From NCBI GenBank assembly GCA_018292915.2, contig JACVVK020000191.1:106001-170000 (forward strand): 64,000 bases of DNA. Reading direction: 5' to 3'. The notes below the pieces were generated by a model. It saw only the letters and a list, made by a program, of their open reading frames with translations. It did no database searches and was not told where the DNA came from. The stretch comes from Batillaria attramentaria (lineage: Eukaryota > Mollusca > Gastropoda > Batillariidae). Positions 24,385-36,300 of this stretch are shown in pieces; within the stretch, counting starts at the first letter, position 1, and each line of letters opens with the position of its first letter. The position numbers and the translations under genes were made by a program.

Positions 24385-27300
24385 GAATAAAAGAACAAAA
24401 CTGGAAGTTGAAATTTGCACCTGTGCAGTTTTCCTGTTGTTTTAGTTTGGCATTGTGTTTGTGTGTTTAGAAAGGGAAAGAGAAGTGGTTGGTACAGCGC
24501 TGCATTGTTGGTGACTGTAAGCGAGATGCTAGACTTGGGTCTGTGTACTGTAGCAACGACTGCATCATTCGGCATGCACAGGAATCACTCCGTTTGCTGC
24601 GGTCAGACAAGCAACGAGTCAGCGGGCACAAGGTGAGCTTGTGTACCTGTGTATATGTATGGAGGTGTATACATGTATTTTTCTTTAACACAGAGTTTTG
24701 GGGGGGAAGTTATCTAATGGTGGGTCTGTTGGTAAATCTTTAGTGTAAAACAAACTAAATTTTTGGTGTATATTGCAGGGTGTTGATGTGCGGCCAAGTG
24801 AAGTAGACCGTGTCATGGTGATGGAGAGACGTAGTGGCCGGGTGTTGACTGGACCTGATGCACCCACTGAGGCTCAGTTAGAGCTCTGGCTTCAAACGCA
24901 TCCTACATTTGAGGTCATGCAGCCATCAGTCTCATCTCCTGCTTCTTTCTATGGTAGTGAGTATACATTTCTCCATGCTTGGTTTCATGGGAAAGCCAGT
25001 AAAACTGGTGAACTCTTGGTTAAAGTCCTTTTTGAGATTATCAGCATTGACAGCTTGTACATGTATGGTCTGGTGGTATATATTCTTTTTTTCTTGCTTC
25101 TGTATTTTGTAATGGACGGAAAAGCAAGTCCGTGACGGTTGAATTTGTTTTGTTTTATCTAATGCTGACCAGTAAACTGAAATGAAATTGTTACATGGAA
25201 ATCTGTATAGGTTAGAAATCTTAAATAACCCCTGTTTTAAAGAGCTTCTAGTTAGATATTTCTTTGAAACACGCTTGCCTGACACTAGAAACTGTTACAG
25301 AGATTCCTTTTTCTTTTGCACATTGTCATTTTTTATTTCTGTGTAAACTTAATCTGTGTTAAGAGATGGTTTTGACTTCAGAAAAAGACAGGAGAAGCAG
25401 TCACGGTCATGCAACAGTGAAGAAGGAAGAGAAAAAGGAGAGTGGAGCAACAGTTAAAACAGAAGCAACAACAAGTAGCAGCAAGACTGATGATGGTCCG
25501 GACCAAGTGCGGCTCAATGTCAGGAAATCGCTGCGTGATGCTTTGGCTCACAGGTTAGGATACAGGCAGGCTTGTTGTCCTTAACAGTTCCTTTTCAGCT
25601 CACATGTAAAGGAAGTAAATCTGTGTTACAGGGTCCGTACAGGTCATGGAAACCTGAAAAAGTCATGGAATTTGAAAATAGCTTTTCCAGGCCTGGAAAA
25701 GTTATGAAATTGTCTCAAGAGCCACGATAAGTCGTGGAATTTTGGAATTTTATGGAAACCATCTTGGACAAGACAGTGAGATGGTCAGCTTGGTGATTAC
25801 TGGCTGGACAGGTCACTAAAAATACCAACTGCCCACCCATAAGGTTAATTACTAACTCTGCCCATTGGTCTTGCTGACTGTGGTAATTTGGATAGGCTCA
25901 GAATTTCTACCGTCGCATGTGTCTGCATGGAAGAGGGTGAGGAAGTTGTCATGGGAAACGGGAGAGTTGGTCTGAAGAAGTCATGGAAAAGTCATGAATT
26001 TTTGAGACTGTGAACCTGGACTGTTATTGCCCTCCTCAGTCTGGTTGTCTGTCTGCTATCTGTGACAGACTTGATACTCACTTTTTCTCACTGGCTGCAA
26101 CTAGCAGAGCAACAGATTTGGCAGTTAGGTGATAAAACCTTTTGAAATAGTTTTACCCCTTCCTTTTCTTTGGCTCAAACTTGGATTTTTTTGACTGAAA
26201 GAATAGGAAATTTGGCTGAAAATTGCCAAAGGACTGAATATTCCCCAGCCTGTAATGTTCCAGAAACTGGTCCGAAACTTTCACACAAACCCTGTAACAC
26301 TGACCTGTGGGCAAGGTCACTCAAGGTGTAAATTATGGCCTTTTCACCAAACTTTACCTTATTTTCAGTGAAAACACTGGTTTTCAGAACGTGTGCAAAA
26401 CCCTGTGACTTTGGCCTTTTGGCAAGGCTATTCAACATGTATGCCTACAACTAGCACATGACCACACACACAAGGAAATATTTAACAAATATTATATTGT
26501 GCTTGTAGCTTTCTGTAGCCCTTTAAGAGGTCAATCAAAAAGATTGCACACAGTCATGTATGGATGTACATGTAATGCCATATGGCAGTCTAACTTCATT
26601 TTTGAAGACTTGCTAAAATTCGTTTTTTTTCTAAAAGTGGGCCATTGCCCCCGTGGTCCTCTAGTAGGGCGCTGCCATTGCGCCCTAGTCTAGCTTTTAG
26701 TTTTCTTTTTCACTCAGCAATTCCCCGGCCTGCATTAGCATTTTTTTTTTTTTTTTTTACTAAACTACTTACCCAATATGCATGCCGTAACCTAACTGAC
26801 CTTGGTGCTGCTGTTTGATGTGCAGGGCAGAAGAGGCTGATGACATTGTGCTGTCAAGCAGCGAGATCAAGCGCCTGGCACTGGCAATAGAAGAAGAGTT
26901 GTACAAACTGTTTGACAACACAGGACACAAGTACCGTGCCAAGTTCAGATCTTTGCTGTTCAACATCAAAGATCAGAAGAATAAGGTACTGCATTTATGG
27001 ACTTCATTTGTGCTTGGATAGTTCTGTTTAGAGTAGAATCTGTAATTTTTGCTGCAGTTAGTTTTGAGTGGTGTGTCCATGTGAATGTCAGACTAAAAGC
27101 TGGTAAGCTATGTTGACCCTTTCACGTGAGGACCTGTGTAGTTAGTAGGTTTTGCAGCATTTCATTAAAAGAGAAATTTTGTAACATGACATTGTAATAG
27201 CTGTTTTGTTGTTATTGTACAGGGGCTGTTTCGGAAGATTCTGGCTCGTAAGATAAAGCCATCAAAACTGGTGAAGATGTCAACAGAAGAGCTTGCCTCA

Positions 27301-30300
27301 CGAGAGCTGGCCAAATGGCGACAGATGGAAACAAAGCATGTGAGTCTACCTTACCTACACATCTCTTATTTGACCACTGTGATGACTGCCACTGGATTGA
27401 CAAGACCCATCTGACAGTTTTGTTGTTGTGTGCCAAGGGAATTTGGTCAGTGCTTGAAGTATTGCTTTTTGTGATGCATAGACAATATCTGTCTGCAGAC
27501 TTTGGCCATGATAGAGCAGACTGAGAAGGAGGCCATGAAGGAAGGGCATCAGCACATCAGGAAGAAGACCCATAAAGGAGAAGTAGAAGTGGATGATGAA
27601 GACATGAGTACTTTAGTGGTGAGAACAGCTGCTTTTCTCACATTTTCCACTTTTTGGCTCCCTTGTGTAACAGTGGGAGTCTATGTATTAACCCTCCATC
27701 GTCTGTCTGTCTGTGTGTGTGTGTGTGTGTGTGTGTCCAGAAAACTTTAACGTTGTCATTTTCTCAGAATCTACAAACAGTAGAGGCACCAAACTTGGCA
27801 TGCTGATAGACTAGCACAAGACCTTTCAAAACATATCATTTTGAATGACCTTGACCCAAGGTCACTAAAGCTCTCTGTTTGAAAATTTTACATTGGCATT
27901 TTCTCGTAATCTACAAATGCCAGAGGTTTTAAACTTTGCATGATGATAGACATTGATAAGAACTTAACAGATATACATGTAGTCAGTGACCTTCTGTCAA
28001 GGTCAAGGCCGTACAAGATAGTTTTGTGAAACCTTAACATTGGCATTTTCTCAGAAACAATGAACAGCAGAGGTGCCAAACCTGGCATGCTGATAGACAG
28101 TGATAAGACCTATGCACACATACCATCTTAAATGACCTTGACTGAAGGTCAAGGTCATTGAAACAGTCTGTTCGGAAATTTTACATTTGCTTTTCTCAGT
28201 ATCTAGAAGAATCAGAAGCATCAAACTATGTGTGATGATTGACATTGGCAGCACCTTTACAGACATACCTGTGTTCAGTGACTTTTAGTCAAGGTCAAGG
28301 TCATGCAAGCGTTTTTTTGGGAAACTTTAACCTTGGCATTTTCTCCAAAACAACAAACAGTAGAGGCACCAAACGAGGCATGATGATAGACAGCAATAAG
28401 ACCTACCTTTCTGAATGACCTTGACTGAAGGTCAAGGTCATTAAAGCTGTCTGTTGTGAATTTTAACATTACTGTTTTCGGAGGAACTACAAATGCTAGA
28501 GGCATCAAACTTGGCATGATGATAGACATTGATAAGATCTCTTTTGAATGACTTTGACCAAAGGTCAAGGCTGTACAAACTGTTTCGGGGAAAATTGTAA
28601 TATTGCCAGGAACTCAGAGCGCCGGACACATCACTTAGCATGATACTGGATAGTGATAAGAGCTCTACAAACATACTTTTGTGAATGACCTTGACCTGTG
28701 TCACAAGGGAGCCATGGAGGCTTCTGCCTCTCTAGTTTTCCTCAGTTTTTCTCCAGGTCTTCTTTTGTCAGAAAGGCATAAGTGCCTAACTACACAATGT
28801 TTGTAATGCATTCAGTTTTATCAGCGGGAAGGTTTTTTTTTGTTTTTGTTTTTAATTGTCGCCTTTCTAGATGGTGTTGTGTCAAACTGTCATGATTCCT
28901 TATCTTTGACATGGTTAAATGTTTTTCTTTTTCATATCTACACTGTTCAAGGTAGGTGGTGAAATATCACTAATTTCTACAGCAATAGATGTGTGTTTTT
29001 CCAACAGACTCATTTGGAGGAGCAGAAATCAAAGAGTGAAGCGAAGGATGAAGAAGTGGTGCCTGCTGTAATTGTGGACACAACCGATCAACACCGAGCC
29101 CACCTGTTTGACCTGAACTGTAAAATCTGCACTGGCAAAGTAGTCCCACCATCCACAGAAGAACCAGTCCCAAAGAAAGTCAAGGTCTGTTTTTGTTTGT
29201 CATGCATAACTGACATTCAGCTGTTACACATGATATTGTACATTCAGTTGAGGTTTGTTGAGAACAAAAGATGAAATGGGGGAAGGTGAAAGGGGGAGGG
29301 GGGGGTCATGTTCAGTACGTTACCCTTTATTGGCTCCCTTGTGTAACAATGGGAGTCTATGTTGTAACCCTCCGTCGTCTGTCTGTGTGTGTGTGTGTGT
29401 GTGTGTCTGTGGGTGTGTCCGCAGTAAACCTTAACATTGGCATTTTCTCAGAATCTACAAAGAGCAGAGTCACCAAACTTGGCATACCGATAGACAGCCA
29501 TAAGACCTTTCAAAATATATAATTTTGAATGACCTTGACTCAAGGTCAAGGTCACTAAAGCTGTCTGTTTGAAAATTTTACATAGGCATTTTCTTGGAGT
29601 CTACAAATGCCAGAGGTTTTGAACTTTGCATGATGATAGACATTGATAAGAACTTTACAGATATACATGTATTCAATGGCCTTGTGTGAAGGTCAAGGTC
29701 AGACAAGTTATTTTCCGCATTTCCGAAGAAAACCTTAACATGGGCATTTTCTCAGAATCTACAAAAAGCAGAGGCACCAAACTTGGCATGCCTATAGACA
29801 GCCGTAAGACCTTTCAAAATATATCATGTTGAATGACCTTGACTCAAGGTCAAGGCCACTAAAGCTGTCTGTTTTAAAATTTTGCATTGGCATTTTCTTG
29901 GAATCTACAAAAACCAGAGGTTTTAAACTTTATATGGTGATAGACATTGATAAGAACTTAACAGATATACATGTATTCAATAGCCTTGTGTCAAGGTCAA
30001 GGCCGTACAAGCTATTTTTGTGAAACCGTAACATTGCCATTTTCTCAGAAACAACAAACAGCAGAGGCGCCAAACTTGCCATGCTAATAGACATTGATAA
30101 GAACTATATACCCATACCACTTTAAATGACCTTGACTTTGAGTCAAGGTCATTAAAGCTGTCTGTTGTCAATTTCAATATTACCGTCTTTGGAGAAACTA
30201 CAAATACTAGAGGCATCCAACTTGGTGTAATGATAGACATCTTATTTGAATGACCTTGGCCCAAGGTCAAGGCCATATAGTCAGTTTTGGGGAAAAGTGT

Positions 30301-33300
30301 AATATTGCCAGGAACTAAGAACACCAGAGACACCTTACTTGGCTTGATGATAGATAGTGGTAAGATTTTTTACAAACATACTCTTTTGAATGACCTTGAC
30401 CCATGTCACAAGGGAGCCATGGAGGCTTTTGCCTCTCTAGTTTACAAAAGCTTTCTGCCATTTACATTTGATATGCATAAACTTTGTCCACATTTATGGG
30501 ATTTGTAAACACTCTCAGTTCGGGAGGAAAAACACCAAAAGACATCAGTAGTATAAGGATGTGAGACCCTGGACATTACTTGTACTTTGACAAAACATGA
30601 AACGAGGGTTCAAGATTTAGGTGGGAAATGTAATGTGGCGTTGGCTTTGTTCCAGGTGGCCCACAAGGTGGTTGAGGAGAAGAAGAAGAAGGCACAGACG
30701 AAGGCCAAAGAGAAGAAGGTGGAAGTACAAGCTGAGGAGGTGGTGAGGAGTGCGCTGAAGCAGGTGCGCTCTCAGAGTGCAGAAGCCAGTGAGCCTTCTG
30801 TCTCTACACCACAGGTTACTGTTGGGTGAGTGATGCTTGTGTTACTTGTGAAAGCTAGTTGTTCTGACATGTTGGCACTGATCACATGTAATGAAAACCA
30901 TGCTAAAGAATATACATGGAAATGACTTTCTCCTACGGATATACCAGATGACATGATACTATAGGAGATTCCCCCTATACCCCCACGACTTCAGTCAGAA
31001 GCGTTAGCGTACTTGGCAACAAGAGGGATAACCCTCTATTGACTCTTTTGCCCCAGTGAGTTAGCCTGGCACGTGACTCCCAAGTCACCTGACCCAACCC
31101 CCAATCGCCAGTTTCCCACCTGGCTTGCCTACCGGCAAGACGTTCCCCCACGCTGCTCTGCAAGCGAGTTTGCACGATGTTCACCCTTTGCCTCCGGACC
31201 GGCTTAGCCGGCTCATACTGACCTGCTGTCACGGCCGCCGCCACCTTGTGCCTACAAATGGACGGCGCCTACCTTTCACCATATCATTGTATCCTTGTGT
31301 TGGTTATTGACGGCACGGTAAGGTAGAGGGTGTCAGTCTCGTATCCGGTCACTGATTATACCGGACGGCCACGGCATGACTTGTGTTCTGCCTCCTGTGT
31401 TCACAAGGCCCCATACAATGCCGGCCCACAAACTGGGTATTGCTGCACGAGACACACACCATGTTCGAAGTGTAGTACTTGGTCAGAGGAAAGTTGGATT
31501 TCAAAGCTGATTTCTGACAATGACTCAGGGAAGCGCCAATACTTGAGCCCTACAGGGAAGCGTACCAGAGCCCTACAGGGAAGCGTACCACACTTAATGA
31601 AAGCGAAGCAAGGCAGGATAACACTTAATAGAGAAATGTAGCGGCAGCCACGGTTACCGCCACACAGCCACGGGACTCTTCCCCTCCCCCGCCGTTTATG
31701 ACGGTCGGTGAGAAGAATAGTCCCGCTGGCTCAAGACCGCTATACGTGTACTTCGCGGCCAGCGCTTCAGACATGTAGCGGGTGTCTCGCCGCTAGGGCA
31801 GTAACACATTACTCGGACCGAGTTTCGACCCAATCCGTCTTGGTGCCCCCCCTCTCCTCCCCCTCAGTGTTAGTTATGGCTTTGGCGGCCCACAACGTAA
31901 AGGCCTTACGCACTACTCCTCAGTCCTCAGTCCACCCGCCCAGCCCCGGGCTCACCAAGCGAGGTTGTTTTTGACGTGAGGGGACTTATTCATGGACGAG
32001 GAGGACACTTGATAACAGACTCCTCTTCCTCTCTGCCCGTAAAAATTTCGAGGCTGTCCCCGAGGAACATTGTCCTCGCTCGGACCCGGCTCTTAGCCCG
32101 AACTTCCAGCTCTTCCGCCATTGAAGGAGTGGAAGTTAGTCCGGCCCCCAGTGTCCGTTCGGGCAGTATACCTCTAGAGATGCAGGAAGACGCTAGAGCT
32201 CAAGGATGATACACGGCTATTCCTTGACTAGCAAACCCGGCATGACGCGCTACGCATTCAGGTCTACAGGTAGACTTTAATATTGAATATTTTTTGTAGA
32301 CTCCTCAGACCCGGACGCAGATCCAATTTGTTGCTTGAGCAGCCCACCCAATTTCCCCTGTGAAACCCAGCTGCATGCACTTGTCAGCTCGGTTTACGCC
32401 CTTTGGCGTTGCAGTTGCCTCATTCCTCAGTCTGCGGTCTTTAGCCATTTTCATTTTGGCGGAGGAAGGGCAGGTTAAGTTATCAATTTGAAAAAAAAAA
32501 AAAAAAAAAACCCTGATATTTCGCGTACTATGGGTAGGTCCTTCAACCATGTGGCCCGCTCCATCTACCTTGGGCCTGCAACCATTATCTCGTCCAAAGG
32601 GACGCCCTTAGCGTGCTTGAAAAATTTTGCGTGTTTGGGGGGCGTAAATCGCAGTGATGCCCGGCCGGGTATGTAGCTGCGCAGAGTCTGCGTATTGCAA
32701 AACTTTACACTCTACCACCACGGCACCTTCTTTCAGAGAAGGTCACGCCTTTGAATGGATTTTCAGGCTCTAGTATTCAGAGTCCAAGATTTCGCCAGCC
32801 CGGGGTCATATCCCCTCGGTTCATTGTACCGAAGCCGGCGGTGAGGTGGCGGCCGGTAATAGACTTAAGTCGGTTTAACCAATATATAGCAGCTCCCCAT
32901 TTCTTCATGAAGCGGCGCAGGGTGTGAGAAACTTGGGTTTAGAGGAACGATATCACTGTCGGTCACGTACCTCACTTCCCTATTCAGCACATCTCATCAC
33001 AGAATTCCTACGGTTTGTGTTCATCGCCGCTCTTCCTGTCTTAGCGATTCTCCCTGGGTTTTCACCAGGGTATGAGCGCAGTGGTCGCGCATTGCAGGAA
33101 ACTGCGATTTCTCCCACTTCAAATTATACGGACGGTCTGTTACGGATAAATAAGACACGTCAAGTCCTCCTTTGCAGCTCATCCTCGGTTGGATGGTGGA
33201 ATTGGACAAGTCTATCCGAACTCTTCTCAGGACCTCGTTCACCTGAGGATGAGGTTTCTGTCCACTCGCAATAACGTGAGGCTTCCGCCAAGGGATTGCC

Positions 33301-36300
33301 GCGTTATAGTCTTGGCGCCTTACAAGCGCACTGACTTCGGAAAAGCCGCCAAAAGATTTAAAAAAAAAAAAAAAAAAAGCTTGATCCCTGTCAGGAAATT
33401 TCCCAATCTTCCCTCTCAGTCGGCAAGAGTGGCTTCGTCTCCTCGGAGTTATTAAAGACGCTTATGCGGAATTGCCCCTCAGGCGAGGCACCTGCTCAAA
33501 GTCCGTGCGCATGAGGTGCGCGCCCTAGCTACCAGCGTGGCGTTTCAGAGGAACATCGCGCTTCGCGATATTATCGCTTCAGTTGGCTGGAGATCGGACT
33601 CAACCTTTGCGAGGTGTTACGCGGGGTTGGAGGAGGTGGCTTTGCGTCCCCCAACCCTCTCAAGCGGGGGGCTGCCCATCCGTTGGGGGCTCTGGGTAGC
33701 CTTCCCTGCTACCTGCCGGACTTTCCCTCGTCAGCATCCGTTGGGGGCCACTGCTGACGAGAGTCTGTCCAACCATTAGGGTTATGCTTCGCAAGCTCAC
33801 CGCTGTTTTCTGCGGGATTCAGTCGGCCGAGCTAGGTACGCTTCCCACGGCCCTGTCTCTGCTGCATCCGGGGGTGGCTCTGCAGCCGGGGATAGGTCCG
33901 TAGGTCGGTCGCGTCGTGGTTGCAACTTACACGTAGCAAGACCCTCCTTTATTAAGCATGTTCGTAACCCCGACAGTCTGCGGGGACCCGAACATTCAGG
34001 ATTGGCGTGCGTTACTCCTTACGTGTTTTGTAACCGCGAACAGGACGTCGAGCGAGGAGTCGGCCACGCGCCCCGCTGTACTCGAGCTACTGGCAGCTCT
34101 CAAAACATGGACACGCAGATCCTCGGGTCAGAGCCATGACCATGTCGGACAGTTCGTCAGTGGTGGCGAATTTCGAAATCAATCACATTCCCGAAAGGAT
34201 GAATGTGCTCGTGGGACGCTCTGTGTCGAAGGTGACAGATAACGCACACAGTATGGTCTCTGTCCGCAGATCATTCATTCCGTCAGAGGTCCGACCTCTG
34301 TGCAACGAGGAGGATTACAAACTTCCCCTCTTGATCTCGCTAGTACTAGACTCCCAGGCCGGTCACGCGATGCTGCCCATCCTGTGGGAAGCGATATTCG
34401 GGTATGCATACCCCTCGGCCTGTCGCGTACATAAGGTTTGTCAGAAACTGTGCATGCACCGTTGCGAGATAATTCTTATCGCGCCACTCTCATGGGCAAG
34501 GCTTCGGTCTCGGATCTCTTCAGCCTTCCCCAAGAAATCTCGAGGAAATTGGCGATCAAACGCGCGCTCCTGAAACAGCCGCGGCAACTGATCTCTCGCC
34601 CCTACCCAGCGTGCCTGGCTATTGTCAAGTCAGCCGTGAGAGGCAGGAAACCCTCGGATAGCGCAGTGGAGCGCATCGCAGCCACTAGAAGGTTATCCTC
34701 AAGACCTATGGAGGGAAGTGGAGGGTCCGTAGTGACAGATGTGCGGAAAGAAGTCTGACCCAGAAAACTTAAGAGCCGCCACATGTCGCGGACTCCTTTG
34801 AGTGGCTGGCGGACGAGTAACATATCACCCCTTAATCTATCATAATTTACAGATATATTGTATCACAATTAAGGGCTGTCGGGTGATGATTTCAGACACA
34901 AACATTTCGGTAAAGGCGACCTGGAACAACAACATCATAAAATGTTCTCGAGTTACTCGCGAACATATCCACGCAAAATCCAGTCTCAGAGTCCTTCCCT
35001 ATATGGTCTCTCCCGTGGGTCCACCTTTCTGAATTCAGATCGTTTTGAGCCGCTTTCGCAAGCACACTTCAAGTGTAGGAGGTGACGCGCAAAGACGTGC
35101 TTTGTGGTCGCGCTTGCGTCGGCTGGAAGGGTGGAGCAAATTCACGCACTTTCAGCAGTTCCAAATTGCTTTGTACCTACAGTTCAGACGGGACGGGTCG
35201 GTAGCCCTGCTCACATGCTGTGAGTTCGTGGCTAGAAATCGTTTGCCGGAGATTGCACCACAGGGATAGTCATACCGCCCGTGGCTTACTCAAACGCGAT
35301 CCGGTTATATGTCGGACCCGGTACGGGCGCTTCGGATTTATCTTAAGCGCACCGCATCTATTCGTGGAGATCTCTCGCGGTTATTTCTGCCTGTCAGTCT
35401 CGGCAGGACATGGCCGCCCAAACTGTGTCCATCTGGTTTGTGTCTGTGATCGGAAAAGCAACGAAGAAATCTCTCCGCAAGCTAGACGCCAACTCAGGTT
35501 CGCGCTCACGAGGTACATGTCCTCGCGCTGAGCGTCACACTCCATACAAACACAGCCCTGAGAAATAATAATCCGCTCATTCGGATGTAAAGGTCAGACT
35601 CAGCTTTCGCGAGATTTTATCTCCGCGATCTTTCCGCGCTACACCAACCCTTATAGTGTATCGGGGCTTTGGCTGTAGCACAAAAGGCCACGCAATCAAT
35701 TACTGCCACTCACGCACAGTGGGACTCAGTGTCCCACTTTACCGGCCGGACTTTCTCTCGCGGCATTCGGAGGGGACCCTGCCGCCGAGCGTCTGTCCAA
35801 CCAGTAGGGTCAGCTTCACGGTTCACCTCTGTTATCCTCCTTGGGCATTGACAGTCTGGTTGAACCAGGTACGCTTCCCCGGACCTTCACCCGTGCATCC
35901 GGAGGGGGCTCTGCTCGGGTGTCTGTCTGTACGCTTACCCGGACCTTCACCCGGGCATCCGGAGGGGGCTCTGCTCGGGTGTCTGTCTGTACGCTTCCCC
36001 GGACCTTCACCCGTGCATCCGGAGGGGGCTCTGCTCGGGTGTCTGTCCGTTATACATGTACATGGTTATGGGATTTTAACTGTTGTACATGTTAGTGAGT
36101 TTGTCCCTTCAGTGGCCTTGTCTGCCCGGCTGCGCAGACTGGTTCTATAGAACCTATCGCTCTCTACACCTGCACGGCCTTAGTGCCTTCACATCCTTGA
36201 GAGCGGGGGGACACCTGGCTGAAGTCGTGAGGACAGTTCTTTCCTTTGTAATAAAGGAATGCCTGAGGCTGGGATTCTGTGTCACCTGAAAGGAAACAGC

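Noticed and set aside
24246..24575. Minus-strand ORF with a long glycine run
   Set aside because: The glycines are the poly(C) tract read on the other strand.
31708..36289. Many 60-145 codon ORFs as host genes
   Set aside because: All lie between DIRS terminal repeats; they are frameshifted pieces of the element or random openings in GC-rich DNA.
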